NCBI GenBank assembly: GCA_012931725.1
Contig: CM022949.1
Span: 25,394,655-25,458,654, forward strand
Reading direction: 5' to 3'
DNA: 64,000 nt
Source: Litsea cubeba
Taxonomy: Eukaryota > Streptophyta > Magnoliopsida > Laurales > Lauraceae
Shown: positions 22,880 through 37,500 of the stretch, one piece after another
Layout of the letters: the number at the start of each line of letters is the position of its first letter
Numbering within the stretch: the stretch's first letter is position 1
The notes under the pieces: model-generated
Databases searched by the model: none
Told to the model about the DNA's origin: nothing
Seen by the model: the letters and a program-made list of their open reading frames with translations, nothing else
Program-made: the position numbers and the translations under genes

Positions 22880-25800
22880 TTATTCAAGCTTATGTTGCTG
22901 CGGTGGAGAGAGCAGTGAGAAGGCTTGAGGCGCCGGCATGAGCTTCTTGGGAGAGGCAGTCTCCAAAGGGGGCCTTCCTATCCCAACTAGGGATTTCCTC
23001 ATAGAACTTTGAGTTGAAAAGAGAAAGCGAAACGTCCAATCAATGACATCAGGAGCAAAAATCCTGTACAGTAAAAAGATGTCATACCAGCTAGGCAACT
23101 TAACATACGCATCGCCCCTACAAGCTCCTGATACAATTGACCTCGCAAACTCCTCAACATAGCCTTCACTGATGGGCACCTAAAACCAAGGGAACAAGAG
23201 AAAGTGGACACCATTAGGAAAGCATATAAAAGAGAATCATACAATCTGCTACATATACAGTCGAACAGGTATAATTATATAGAGTAGAGCCTGTGGCATA
23301 CTAGAAGGTGCTCACTAATGCAACCTTGAGGTTGTGGGTTCAAGTCATGTTACTAATTAAAAGAAAGAGAAATGGAAATAATTACACACATGCATACATT
23401 TGTCCTTCATCAAAATGATGTACTTTATATGCATATGGTGTGTGAAGAGAATTGTATCCCCACAAATGTATGCATTTTGTATATATATAATATAATATAT
23501 ATACATCCATATGGAGGCACATGTCTAAGCTATGATAAGAAAACATACTTCTCTTTCTTCCTTCCATTGTATCTCTGCACCTTCCTCTAGCATTAACTTG
23601 CCACTGGTCATTTCACTCCCAATCCATCCATGTGTTGCAATGGTTATTCCAACGTCATCTCCCACTTCAAACCTCAGTGTCTCATAGAAGTTCATCACAG
23701 CTGCCTTCGCTGCCTAATCATGTCAAAGAAAAACCAAAAGGCCCATTGAAACAGAGAAGGAAAATCTGACCGTAACCATGTTTAATACTACATACTTTCA
23801 TATCAGGAAAAAAATATCTTGACAATAATCCCATCATATAATCCATCATGTAAATGTGACAGATGCTACAACCATGTTCAGAGTGATAGACAAAATTCAC
23901 TATTATTATGACCCACAGGAACATGTTTTTGAGATTGAGTAGAGTTAATATTTGGGTTCTTTTTGGAGGCTCTATGCCTTTGTAATCTTCCCCCCTTTAT
24001 TATGAACCACAGGAACATGTTGATTGATTGAATTGATATTGCAAGAAACAGATCGCCAACCACATTAAGATTCAACAGTATACTCACAGCATATATGCTC
24101 ATTCTTGGCATGGGTAGCCAGCTTGATACTGATGCATTAACGACAATCCGACCATTGCTCTGCCTTAGGTAAGGAAGGGAGACGAACGTAGGATATATGT
24201 TCCCCCAGAAGTTAACATCCTGTTATAAACCAGTTCAAAAGCATAATATTAGTCACAATCTGGTGCCAATAGTTTAATAAGTAAAACGAAATGCAAATCT
24301 AAGTGAGACTAAGATGCCTGAATAAACCAATTAGCTTCACATTACTTGCAAAACATGCCCATACCATTAAAAGAGGAAATACAGAGGTGTCTGTGGCATC
24401 ATCAAAGAGGAAGGTGTGTCCCAAGCTTGTTGTATTTACCAAATGATTCACTGCAAAAAATGGGGCCAACAACAATATGAATGTATACTATTATTATTAG
24501 AAAAGTTAGCCATAATTGTTCATTTGTGTAGTTTATGATATATCAAATCAAAATTTGTATATTAAAATAGTTAGTGCCTTGGAAGAAATCTAATACTAAA
24601 ATGCTTTATGATATTTCGAGATCAGAGTTTTTGTACAATGGTAGCCATCCAAACAAAGGCAGAATTTCTGTAAAATTTGGCGTCAAATGATACAATAAAT
24701 AGAATAATGTAAGCATCTTTTGCAGTACCTGTCAGAAGGCCAAATGTTCTCACTACTTGCAACATTTGGCCATTGTATAGGAAGGGCTCATCATGGATGC
24801 CCTAGGCCCTCTCCTCTTTGTTGAAATGATCCTAACCATCTATCAAGAGCCTGAAAACTGGAATGTGGGATCATCATGGATGCTCTAGACCCCCTTCTCT
24901 TTGTTATGATGATCTAACCCTCTATCAAGATCTTGAAAACTGGAACGTTCCAGTTTTTGGAAATTTCTACCAACTTCAGTACACGCTACATTTCTTGGTC
25001 TAACCAAATTTCAAGACCCATCTTTATTTTTCTGTAAAATGGAACAGCCTTCCATTTTACCGGATCTTGATTGATGACTAGGATCATTTACCCATAGTGA
25101 TAATGAGTTGTGTAAAATGCATCTGTATAAGATATGTAAAATCAAATAATTGCAGATCCTACTAGATAACTAAATAGTGACATAGGAACAGAGCAAATTC
25201 AATAGCTTTAGGAGCCTTCCAATAAAATCAAATATGTGGGTACTATTTTCTTTCTGCTAGCAGCTTTGCTTTTAAAAAGAAATTGATGCAGAACCATACT
25301 TATTAGATAAAGGTGGGTTGCTGTCTAATATAATACCTCTACTAAATCATTCCCCAAAAACTAGAGATGCTATAAAACTTCATATAAAAATAAGACAAAA
25401 ACATATGTAGAGATTATGGAATGTTGAAGAAGAGACACAAAGATTCGCATAACCCAGTCATTTCTCAGTTGCTCATATTAAGTACTTAGTTGTCATTTGG
25501 CAAATCTAAAAATAAGGTCCATTTGATTTAAAACAGATTCAAACTGATGTTTGAGTGCTTTTGATTGTTTGGGAAAGTTTATCTATTGCCTCTTTTTCAA
25601 AAAGAAACAAAAGGGTAACTTTCCGAATAGACATCGATGTCTAAGGCTCTAAGCAATCACACAACTTTTGGTTTTCATTTTTTTACAAGCTTGCTCATAT
25701 CACTTTTCCAATATGATAAGATTGTGTGTACTACTTTTACTATATAAGATTTTTTTTTAAAATTCAATCAGATATACCAAACGGTATATTTATATGACAG

Positions 25801-26882
25801 TTCAAATGAAACAGCTCTATTGTAACAGATAACTGAAGCAGCTCTATTACAAACGTCTCAGTGTCAAAACAGGACCTTACATTTGTTTGAACAATGGCAT
25901 CAACACTATTACAGTTACAGGTATCCCAAACCATGAAACCTTGATTATTACCTCTCTTCATTAAGGTCTTAGGTAAATATTATATACAGGTATTCTAAAC
26001 CAGGTGCCCTAAATAGGGATTGAGCACACCAGCTGTGATTGTATGGTACACGTGCAATAATCTTAATACATTCAACATAATGTTATTTAAACCCAACGTC
26101 TTAAAGTGGGTGAAGATGGGGAGACTAACCTTGCCCATAGTAGTTTATGGTTTCATTGATGAATCTTCTGCAATCCTCCTCCTTTACAACATCTGCAGCC
26201 ATGACCAACACACGCCTTGCACCCATCTGTTTAGCATTCTCACCAATCCCCCACAGTCTCTGCTCCCTCTTTGCCACCAGCACAAGATTTGCACCCCTCT
26301 TTGCATATTCATATGCTATTTGCTGCACAGAAGTTAAGATAATGAAGACATATTCATCATAAAAAATGCATACATGTAAATTCCTAGATGGGCTTGAACA
26401 AACTGCAGATACACCTTATAATATTACACTTAGATTTGGTGCATGTAAAAAATACATATATTCCTGTAAATTCTTCTCTCTTTCTGGCTGTGTCATATCA
26501 TGTGATCATCTATTTGTATAGCATTCTTCATTTCCATAGAAAAACCTTACCATCTAAATCTGGTACTTTTGCCAAGCAAAATTACAATATAATGTATCTA
26601 TGCAATATAAAAATGATGATATTGGTAACAAAAACTATAGTAGTTAAATCAATGTAAAACACCCAAAAACTCAAATTGGACAAATTATTGGAAAATCACC
26701 TCTCCAATTCCTGAGGAAGCCCCAGTAATCAAGACAACCTTGTCATCCATATCTTCACTGTAGAGGCTCTGATAGACCCACTGGCATGCATGGTAGAAAG
26801 AGAGGCTGGGCCATGCAAAGGCCAACATGACCAAGCTTGCTGGTGGAACCACCAAATTCAAGAGAGAATTGAACAGATCCAT
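22880..26882 (-). CDS. 11-beta-hydroxysteroid dehydrogenase-like / steroleosin-type short-chain dehydrogenase
   Basis: Six exons on the minus strand: 26882-26700, 26322-26130, 24450-24365, 24219-24088, 23713-23549, 23179-22880. All junctions are GT-AG and phases agree, giving 352 aa; Arabidopsis HSD1 is 349 aa. The N-terminus MDLFNSLLNLVVPPASLVML is a hydrophobic anchor with a Pro-Pro pair, as in oil-body steroleosins. The NAD(P)-binding TGASSGIGE is at residues 53-61. NTTS (131-134) stands for NNAG. The catalytic set is Ser184 (NASVSSW), Tyr197 and Lys201 (YAAAK). HGWIGSEMTSGKLMLEEGAE is the family signature. The enzymes act on sterol substrates at oil bodies or ER and influence brassinosteroid-related growth. 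Which HSD subgroup it belongs to is unclear. Intron 2 holds an 83-bp tandem repeat, and intron 5 a tRNA-like box that may be a SINE. Confidence 0.9.
23285..23352 (+). mobile_element. possible tRNA-derived SINE fragment in HSD-like intron 5
   Basis: The stretch contains a B-box-like GGTTCAAGTC preceded by TGCTCACTAATGCAACCTTGAGG, the layout of plant tRNA-derived SINE heads. No tail or target duplication was identified, so this could be chance. Confidence 0.3.
24784..24949. repeat. two-copy tandem repeat, 83-bp unit, in HSD-like intron 2
   Basis: CATCATGGATGC...CTCTTTGTT...TCTATCAAGA...GAAAACTGGAA occurs at 24784 and 24867 with substitutions. It is intronic. Confidence 0.85.
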
Positions 26883-29219
26883 GAATAGGAGATGACACAC
26901 TACTACTCAAGGAATGGAGATGAAAAGAGTTGGAGCAGGAGTGATACTTTGAATGTTTGTTTATTGCTTGAGACTTGAGAGGAGGAGGAAGAAGAAGAAG
27001 AGGGGATAAGCATGAGACAGAGAGTTTGGGTGGAGTGCCCAAACGTTCAACACCAAGGTCTCATGCATTTGACACGTCCAAGACCACAATCTATGCCTTT
27101 GCCATATGGAGCAGCTTTTGGAGCTTCTCTGAATTCTCAAGAGGAAGAGAGAGAGGGATAGGGAGGTCAATCCGGACCGTTGAATGGTCGCTACTTGATT
27201 GATGAGGGGTATGGCCAACATGCACGTGCAACCCAAGTTTGTCAGTTCCAACCCAACCCAACCCAACCCATTTGTAAGTCATTGGATTAGGCCATTAGGT
27301 TCAATCCGGTCGACGGTTTGTTGTGCCGGCAAATATGAGTCAGGTTGTGTGTGGCTTAGACCAAAAATCCAAATACATCAAGCCTGTAAATAGGTTGGAA
27401 ATGTCATTGCAAAATTACCCTTTTAAGGCCTTCCTTGTTTGCATGGGTTCTTTTTATTTTTTTTATTTTTTTTTTTGGGGTTTGGCATACTGGCCGGAAG
27501 TGATACTATCTACATGGAGATGAGGGATTGATCCCTGAGTATATATGATACTGAGGTACCAGCACCACTCAACTGTGAGTGTGTTGGCCGCATGGAATTG
27601 ATTTTTAAGGAATATGATTTAAGTGGTTAAAATCGAAGAAAGGTAAAGATTTATAAATGATTATAATAATCATTTCCTAAATGAAAATAAATTACGGGGA
27701 TACGGAAAATGAGTACCCACACATAACCCTATTAAATGAAATCCTACAAAAGTCAGGTGTCAACTACATCTCAACTTAAAAATTTTCATGCAACCAAATG
27801 GGCCCAACTTGAACCTTGAATTTCCACTTTTTAGTGTGTGTCAAATTATCTAGTGAAAATGGATTGACCCATGATCATGATCCAAATCATTCAGTATTCT
27901 CATATGATTAGTAAACCTTAAGACATGAATTTTCATATCTTAAATTCCCGTAGAATTTGATAAACATGTGAAAAATGCCAAAACATATAAATCCTACTTT
28001 CTAATTATATGCACCTTTGTGGTCCCAATTCATGATTCAAGTCATTCAATATTCTCGTAGATACAACAATCCTCAATGCTCAATCTTAAATCCTCATGAG
28101 TTTTGATAAAATCCGAGAAAACAAAAAAAAAAAAAATTCTATTATTTTGCATTTTTGAGGACCCTCAATTCATGACACAGTTTGAGACTCAATATTTCTT
28201 TTGTAGAAAAGTATTGGATCATGAAGCCCACTATAACCATATAAAAATTGATATAGATCCGTTCTTAGTCTCTCTCTCTTTCCACCTCGTACCATTTACT
28301 CATGTCAAATGGTGCTACCATATAAACATCGTATATGCTAAATCCCATTTGGTAAAATGCAAACGTCCCCTAGAATACTATATCAACTACTTTTGTTCCA
28401 TTGAATCTTTATTATTTATATAATCCTTCTTGGGTTACAACTGCAGAGGTATAAAATGGGCAAGCGGATATTGATAACTACCAACTACATATGAGGACAT
28501 TAATGAAGAAACAATGTAAATTTGACCCTATTACAGGGAGGAATGCAAATGGGTCTAATCCAAAGGGAACAATGGTGGATTTCAGACCAACATTCATTTT
28601 CTAATTCGGATTTGAATTTGAGATGGAATCTGTGTTGTAGCTGGATTTGGTATCAAATAAAAAACCAAATTTTAGTTCCAAATACAGATCTGAAATAAGA
28701 TGTCAAGTACAGTGGTTTAAATGGATAAAGTCGCCTTAAAATATTTAATATAGAAATGAGCCTATGAGATAGTATATGATAAAACTCAAGTAGACTTTCA
28801 AATATGAATATAAATGAAGCTATTTAGACTCTTAAAACTTTTATATATTTTTTTAATATTTAAAAGCAATCATCTTCGATTCGGATTCTACTTGAATAGG
28901 AATATGCAAAGATTTGATTTTCAATCCAAATATTTCAGTTCTATATACTCACTTTATTCGAAACCAACTTGCAACCCTAAACATACCACCCATCTTTGTA
29001 GATCTCATCATGGGCAAGTCCTTAGAAAGGAGAGACCTATTCAGATTTTTCTATAATGGAAATCTCAACCACTTAAAAGTCAATGTCTACAAATGAATTC
29101 ACTGTCAAATTTCTCTCCATGAAAATTGCCCCCACTGTTGAACTGAAAAACAAAAGGAAGTTTGATCAATATGACAGTACACTAACTTTGGTTCAAGAGA
29201 TATTTTTGCCTAGTCTTAA
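26883..29219. other. intergenic region upstream of the HSD-like gene
   Basis: Holds the minus-strand promoter side of the HSD-like gene (26883 to about 27200, no clear TATA box) and AT-rich DNA. A short CCCAA array (27243-27268) and T-runs near 27455 are visible. No gene recognised. Confidence 0.5.
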
Positions 29220-29227
29220 CTTATATA

Positions 29228-29749
29228 TAGAGTTACAAACGGAACGGTTCCGGATCGGAACTATAGTGGAGCAGACCTGTTTCTAAATAATAGTTATGAT
29301 TCCGGATCTGGTTTTGACTCGGAACATGTTTTGTTGGTACTATATCCGGTTTCGAAAGGAAAACTCAGATCCGGTTCCGAAGCTGGGTCCTCCTTTCTAG
29401 TTCCAAAATCTATTTTAATTTCTCTTTATTCTTTATTTTTCTTAAAATAATTATATAATTAAGCTTATAACAGCGCATCAAGTGTACTACCTCTAATATT
29501 ATACATAAAAATGTCAAAAAAAAAATAATTTTGAGGTACAATTTGCAATATCAAAGGCTCATATGCCAGGTCCCGTGTTCACATGTCGGAACCTATATAG
29601 ATTTAAAATCGGACCCGTTTATCAATCGGAACCTAAATTAAGTTCCGGATCCATTTATGAATCGGAACCTAAAATAAGTTTCAGATCCGATTTTTTACAG
29701 GTTGAAATTCCCGGGTATTCGGAAAATTGTATACACGTTTGGAACCCTA
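29228..29749. mobile_element. non-autonomous hAT element with TCCGGATC/GGAACC end repeats
   Basis: The left end TAGAGTTACAAACG is mirrored by CGTTTGGAACCCTA on the right (12 of 14 positions match as an inverted repeat). Flanks CTTATATA (29220-29227) and TTTACATA (29750-29757) agree at 6 of 8 bases, a decayed target duplication. The outer 150-180 bp on each side repeat GGTTCCGGATC, TCGGAAC and GATCCG. The centre is AT-rich without coding frame. Confidence 0.72.
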
Positions 29750-29827
29750 TTTACATATAAAAAGAGTGATTTTTAGCAATTTAGATTTCATGAGTAGAGT
29801 CCTGATGGATCAGTAAAAAGTGGATAG

Positions 29828-29905
29828 AAGGAATTCTAATCAATCAAACCCCATAAAACCTATGTAAAGGAATTCTAATCAATCAAACCCCATAAAACCT
29901 TTTAC
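29828..29905. repeat. two-copy tandem repeat, 39-bp unit
   Basis: AAGGAATTCTAATCAATCAA plus CCCCATAAAACCT occurs twice without visible differences, so the duplication is recent. Confidence 0.9.
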
Positions 29906-31576
29906 ATACATATCAACATCTCATTACATTTTATCATGTAACAGAAACACCAAACTCAATTCCATACGTCTTTTCTTACCCAACAAAATATCACCTCCTC
30001 ACACCAAACACACACTCAAATGAAATAATGACAGGTAGCACACGCAGACAACCTAACAACAGTTGATCAAAAACTCATCGGGAAGAAGTTGTTCATTCCA
30101 AAACTCAATATCCATCTCACATCTGTCATAAATTTCAAGAGGTGTTTTAATTGGCCAAATACCATGATTTGTACTCGAAGGTATAGGTTCAAAATTATAC
30201 TACCACATTAGCATTAGATTATAAAAAGTGATTTAGTCAACTTTACTCTGGATATTCCTGCCAAGATTAATCAAATTCAAAGATCAGAACCTCCTAAAGC
30301 GGAAAGAAAAAAAAAAAAGAAATCTCACATCTGCTGTGGGCCCACCTGGCTGTACGGTCAGATTCCAATTCAAACACCTCGTGGCCCAGCAAGTTGGTGG
30401 GAGACTTGACTCGAGTGCCTTACACTCCAAGTTTTTTTATTTAATTCAGGAGTCCTCTCTCTCTCTCCTAATCACAGGGGAATCGCACTAAAACGTCAGA
30501 TCCGGGCCCACACCCTACGCGTGTGGGGTCAGGCAATCTAGTCTCGGGTTTCGGATCCTTCCTTGCAGCGTCCGTCCTTCGCACAGGAAGGTCGGCTACC
30601 TCTCTTTGTATCTGCTGATTTGGTGAGTTTTTGATGATCTGGGTCAGCATTTTGATCCCAATATCGCTCGAAATTACGAATTTTTAGGGCATTGAGATCC
30701 GAAAAATCCTCTCTTTTACACTCTCCAATCTACCGAACACCCACCCAAAGCTGACCCATTGTTTTTTTTTTTTTTTTTTGTTCTTCCAATCTTCCTCGGT
30801 TTCCTTTCCTTTTCTAACTTATTTGGGTTTCCTAATAATAGGTGTTTTGATGATGCTATAGAGAAAGAGCGGAAATTCACAGCGCTGAAACGGTGGAAAA
30901 ATCTGGAATTTCCATGTACAAAGGTGGGATCTTTCAATTCGATTTTTGTGTTTAATGCCGGATTCCTGGTGTGGGTTTCGACGGATTTTGAAGTATTGGT
31001 TTTGGGTTGCTCATGGTTTTAGGAGTGTTATAGAAATTTGATCTGGGGTTTGGGCGTTTGGGCTCATTTCATATTTTTCTTTAGGTATATGATTCACTTC
31101 CCAGCTGGGTACTACTTTTTTTTTAAAAAAAAGTATTAGTATTGAGATCTAGATTTGGGATCTGGGGCTGTGGGACTTCTGGATTTAAGATCTGGTTACA
31201 TGTATGAATTTGAGAAATTTTCTATATTGGAATTTGGGTCTTGAACCTTGGGAGAGTTGTGGAGTGATTGGAAGGTAGAATGCTGATGTATTGAAGTGTA
31301 CTTATGATTTTGAATGCTTGAGGTTTTGAGAGGAAGCAATGCTGGTAGTTTGAAGAGGATTTAGGGTTAAAAGGAGTACTGACACTCTGACAGGGTTATT
31401 GTTATCTGTAGACAACTTGATTGATTAAGACTTATTTTTAAGAGTTTTGGGAAGTTGGATTCCAAGGCATTGTTGGTTCATTGTGAGGTTAATGCATCAG
31501 AGATTGCTGTCACTAGGTTTGGTAAACTACAGGAATTGGGCACTGAACTCTGTGAGAACAGGGGTCAGTAAAGAGT
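29906..31576 (+). other. upstream and leader region of the CDK-like kinase gene
   Basis: GC-richer than its surroundings from about 30450, with a CT-run (30455-30468) typical of plant core promoters. Possible non-coding first exon(s) end at GT sites such as 30622 (GTGAGT) or 30922, but the leader splicing cannot be settled without transcripts. T-runs lie at 30761-30779 and 31107-31130. No separate gene is supported. Confidence 0.4.
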
Positions 31577-34500
31577 ATGGGCTGCATTAACTCCAAAGAA
31601 GGAGATACAGCCGGATATAATGGAAATCAGAGAGAGAAAAGACTGCGTAAGTCGTCAAGACGGTTGGTCGCTCCCTCGAGGAGAGACGAAGTTATAGTGG
31701 AGGCTGATAGTGGTCGTGGGAATGATGGGAGGGAGAGGTTGATATCAAAGTCGCAAGAGAATGTGCTTTCTACACCACTTTCTTCGGATGGGGAGAAGGA
31801 GAAGAAGTTGGTTATTGAGAAGCCAATTACCAGCTCTCATCAAAGGAATGCAACCGCAGATGTGGGGGTGAACAGAGGGGAACAGAGTTTGAGAATTCTT
31901 AACGTGCCAAATGGCATTGAAGGTGAGCAGATTGCTGCTGGGTGGCCTTCTTGGCTTACAGCAGTGGCAGGAGAAGCAATCAAAGGGTGGTTACCTCGTC
32001 GGGCAGATTCATTTGAGAGATTAGACAAAGTCAGTTATACTCTCTGTTACCTCACTCATTTTATTTGCAAAACTATGCAGCAATTGATACTTATTGTTGT
32101 TGTTAACTGTGTTGAAGTTCTTTCACCAGATATTCTAGTAATTTCACTTATAATTCTGTAATAACAAGCTTTCATGGGTTCTTTAGAGCATTTCCTTTAC
32201 TAGTGTGGGCTATGAGCTTTCCTTAGATTTACTTATGTAGAGAACATCCCTCATTTTATTATCTTTTAAGGATGAGAGAAATGCGAAACCCTTTGCATGG
32301 AAATGTCATATGCTAGGTTCCATTTGATTTTATATGTGACATTAGACATTTATGTTTAAGGGCCATTATGCCCACTTGCCCTTGAGTCAACTGGAATCTT
32401 CCCTTTGGGAAGGTATTCATTGGATGCATTCTTTCTTCTTAATCATTGGGGATAAAAGAGTTTCAACTTCAAATCATTTTACAATCATTGAGCACAACAG
32501 TATCTGTTTTTAATTTATGAACCACCATGTAGGGCCCACCTTGATGCATTCCAATAAGCAAGGATAGAGGGATGGGAAGGTTTCATCACAGATTGTGGTT
32601 GGCTGGAAAATCAGCCCTATCAAAAGATCATAACTGATGATATGAGAGCCCCAAGTGCTATACACTGCTACAAGCTTTTTAACAAGGCACTATATTCTTT
32701 GCGGAACTTTTTTTTTTTTGGGTAAAATTCTCTGTGGAACTGTTGCGTAGACACGAGGACCTCAAAGGCTCAAACATAATTATTTTAGAGCTTAGTTTCA
32801 AAAACCTTTTCTACATGTTCTCTCTCTCCAATGCCTATTCAGAATCTTGGTGCAGTTTCCTAGTGTTTAGACTCTACTGCTCAAGCAATATTTGGGAACT
32901 CTTCCTCTGTACTCGCACATATCCTCTGGCTCTTCCTCCTTTCTTTTTTGCAACTAAGAGTTAGGGGAGACTTTAATTAGATCTCTGTCTCTCTCCCCCC
33001 CCCCCACCCCCCCCCCCCCCTCCTCTTCTTCTCTGTGTATTCGATCCTTTCATGCGTGTTGGAACTAGTTTGGTTTCCTTTCGAATAGATAGGCCAAACT
33101 ACCATCTGGCCCTCCACAGTGTCAAATAAAATGGACTTGGTAAAAAAAATTGTACATATGGTCTCTGCAGCCCTGTACAAAGAGGGGATCAGCTTGAATT
33201 CCTAGGCTGGGTGATCTACATGGTGGGTCCCTCTCGATACTTAAGAACCGGTTCATGCTTTGATGCTGCCCATGCATATGCCAAGTAAACACCCATAAGT
33301 GCGGAAAGTAGCATCATTTTATGAGCATGCCTCATTTAGTCATTTTTATTCCTATCCCGGTTAGTCGGTCCCTTAGAACTGGTGCATGCCTTGATGCGGC
33401 CCGTGCATCTTCCAAGTAAACACCTGCAAGTGTGGAAAGTGGCACCATTTTATTAGCATTCCTCATTTTATTCCTATCCCAGTAATTGGTTCTCTTCATG
33501 TTATGTCTTTTTTTTTAATACAAACGCAAAATGAAAATTGTATTTTTCTCTATATCATGAATGCTTGTTTCATTTCATTTCTTTTTTTCCCCTTCTCAGC
33601 AGCATAACAGCGTCTCTTGAAGAGTTTCTGTTTTGATCTTTGAGTGCCTAATTGCTACTGTATATGCAGATTGGGCAAGGAACTTATAGTAGTGTGTACA
33701 AAGCACGTGATCTTGAAACAGGCAAAATTGTTGCACTGAAGAAAGTACGGTTCGCTAATATGGATCCTGAGAGTGTTCGTTTTATGGCAAGGGAGATTCA
33801 CATTTTACGTAGACTTGATCACCCAAATGTTGTCAAGCTTGAAGGTTTGATTGCTCCACGGATGTCATCCAGCTTGTACCTTGTCTTTGAATATATGGAC
33901 CATGATCTTGCAGGACTTGCATCAATTCCTGGTCAAAAATTTACTGAACCGCAGGTACATTCTGCTGGATATTTTTGTGTGAATACGAAGAAGTTACAGG
34001 GTTCTGAATTCTGATGTAACATGCATTGTGTCCTGATGCACATCTTATACCATATAAGGCATCATTTGGTTTTCTGGACTCTAATCTGATGCCATCATCA
34101 CAAGAGATGGATACCAATCCCCCACCCCAACCAACCAACGACAAAACAAGAAGAAAAGAAGAGTGAAGAAAACAAATAAGTTCAAATTTTAAAGGTTCTA
34201 GCCATCCAATTTTTCACCTTTGAATATGGATATATGGTTAAAGGACAAAAAAAGAAAGTGGCATCCATGAAAGTCAACGATAGGATGGCTAGGAGCTTCC
34301 AATTCAGAAGAATTTTTAAGTTATCTTACATGCAGCCATCTTATCAGTGGTCTATATCGGCCTTACTTAGATGGATGGTGCATCAGGATTCAGGACACCA
34401 TACAAGCTGATGAAAAAACAACCATTCTTGGGAAGTGCATGGTACAACCTTACAGTTAAAGGCTTGTTTAGTTATAAATCCTTGAGAAAAGAATATCCCT

Positions 34501-37500
34501 CCTTAACCTTAATTGCATGGAAAAGTCCTCATAGGAGGAGGCACTTTGGGACCATTAAAAAAAAAAAAAAAAAAAAACAATGAGCTTGGGTTCTCTTGAA
34601 ATTTGATTTTAAGAAATGGGCCAAAAGTGTTCCCTTTTGTTAATCCTTTCATGCAGTCAATGCAAGATTGGGATGTTCCCAATCCAATTCCTTTTCTCAT
34701 TTAAATTACTTTACGACCAAATAGGCCTTACTTTGCAGTTCTCTTATGCTCATAAAAAAATCTTGTGTTGTAACCTTTTGTTTCTCATTTAGAATGATCC
34801 ATCTTGGGGTTGCAGATCAAGTGCTTTATGCAGCAGTTACTACGTGGTCTTGAACACTGCCATAGCCGTGGTGTTCTGCATCGTGATATCAAAGGATCAA
34901 ATCTTCTGATTGACAATAATGGCATTCTCCGGATAGCAGATTTTGGTCTGGCCACATTTTTCCATCCTGATCGGAAACAGCCTCTTACTAGCCGTGTTGT
35001 AACTCTGTGGTATCGGCCTCCAGAACTTTTGCTTGGTGCCACAGAGTATGGCGTTGCAGTTGATTTGTGGAGTACGGGTTGCATTCTTGCAGAGTTGCTT
35101 GCTGGGAGGCCAATAATGCCAGGAAGAACAGAGGTATTTCTGCGATCCAGATTTTTTTATTATATATTATTATTTTTTTGGTCTAGGGAGGAACTACTTA
35201 AGAGATCCCTAGTCATGATCCCCTCAGTGGGGCACACCTGAACTCATGAATTGTGAGGGAGTGGTGATGTGTAGAGCAAGTGTGGATGCATAGAAATTAG
35301 TCAAATTACAACCTCTGATGAATGTAAGGTGTTTTTTAGTGGTGAAAATCTTAACAATTTTCAAAGTGCATTTTTTTGGAAGTCCTAAGATGGATAACAG
35401 TTGGATCAATGTCAAAAATGAGGTGAGTGCCAATTTACGGGGTGTGAGCAGGTAGCAAGTGTGAGCGGAATGGATTGCTTTTTAGGTGGGCCCTGCATGG
35501 CAGGTCTAATTTTTTTAAAATGCAACTCAGTCTCATTGGATAAGATGTGTGCAACTACATACGAATCTACTTCTAACTGGGTTTCCCTAAAATTGGTACT
35601 AGTGTAGAAACCTGCAGCAATAATAGTTGCAAACTTGCATTTGCATCCTGATGGGAGATCATTGCTGAACTATCATCCTAGTTCATTGGGGTTTCATTTG
35701 AATGGAATTAGAGCTGAGAGTTGACAAATTGTGTAGCTCCCTTACTGGAAAATTTTGTACATGTCAGTTCCATTATTCAATAATCCATTCAATTGAATTG
35801 GATAAACCCAGATTTGGATGGGAATTCCTTGAGGGCTCATTTGGATTCAAGGATCTGATTCGATATTATTATTATTATTATTATTATTATTTATGTCAGT
35901 TCTGATTGAATTTCTGAATCCTTATATACCAAACAAATTCCAAAATCCTGCTGATGAAATTGTATATTAGGATACATGGTGGACTTATTTCTAGGAGATT
36001 GTGAAATTCTTGGATCCCTGATGGGGATGTTTGCCTTTTACGCATTGGATATGAAAATGGGGTTTACCTATGTAAAACTTTATATGCCTAACAAATTCCA
36101 AAAATCCTGCCGATGAAATTATATGTTAGGATACTTGTTGGACTTATATGTGGAAGATTCTGAAATTCTTGGATTCCTTAACGAGCCGTTTGCCTTTTAT
36201 GCATGGGATATGATAATGGGGTTTACCGTTTACATATGTAAAATTTGCACATGTTTAGATATGTAAAACTTACACATGTGAAACAAATTACCATGTTTCT
36301 TTGGAAGCACCATCTCACATGAGTAAAAGTTGAACGGTGTGGATTACATATGCAAAACTCTCATTGCTCTCAAAATTATGAATATGTAAGACATGATAAA
36401 CATTTTATGGTTTAATTAGTCAATAGAAAAATTGAATGGTTTGGATTAAAAATTCGGGGCCGATAGGAGTTGCAAAAAATAAGACAATGTGAGGGTTTGA
36501 TACATGACCTATCGCAAGCAGGGACAAGCAGTGGTGCCATTCTAGCCAAAGGGGTGTGAAAGTATGGAAATTGCCTGATTTACACACTATTTCCACACCT
36601 CATTTACACATGTGATGTATACATGAGTGCAAACAAACGTGCTTGTGCATAAATATTACACGCGTAACATTTACATATGTAAATGGGTGCAAACAAATGA
36701 CCCTAATTTTTTTTTTTTTTATTTGGAAATCTGCTGGGGTTCTGTCTGATTATTTCTATATATGTGTTTTAACTCATTGTAAAATGTGAAATTATTATCG
36801 CATTGTATATAAAACTAATCTTCTTAAAGTTCTAACATGCTTCCACTACATACTAAATAAAATATTACCACATGCAGACATGATGATTTTTTTTTTGTAT
36901 CCACATGTGAACCCAGATTCAACATGGGTCATATGAAAGGAGATCTTGTTGAAATTGGACATATCCAAAAAAAGTAATATCTGTTTTTGTTCACTGTTCA
37001 CTGGTTTTATTCTTTAATAACTGTTTAAAAAACGGATGCTTTTTTGTCCTCTCATTTTATGTGGCACGGATATGGTTTTAGAATCTGATGACTGTTGGCA
37101 TTTTCATTGGTTTTCTTCTTTATTTGATTGTTGGCGACTGAAAACTTTGTATTCCACCTCCTGTAGGTGGAGCAATTGCACAAAATCTTTAAGCTTTGCG
37201 GTTCACCATCTGAGGAGTACTGGAGGAAATCAAGATTGCCGCATGCAACCATATTTAAACCTCAACACCCTTACAAGCGCTGTCTTGCTGAGGTGTTCAA
37301 GGAATTCCCTTCTCCAGCTTTAGCCCTCCTGGATGTCCTTCTAGCAATAGAACCTGAACACCGGGGAACTGCAGCATCTGCCCTTAAAACCAAAGTAATT
37401 TTAAATTCAGTGTTTTCTGTTGTGAAAAAAACAAACTCTCATGTCATGTACCATAAATAATTAAATACTGCCTTCTTGGTTTACATGGAAGACAGGTGAA

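Noticed and set aside
30759..31022. 87-aa open frame upstream of the kinase
   Set aside because: T-run-derived start and no conserved motif; more likely leader or intron of the kinase.
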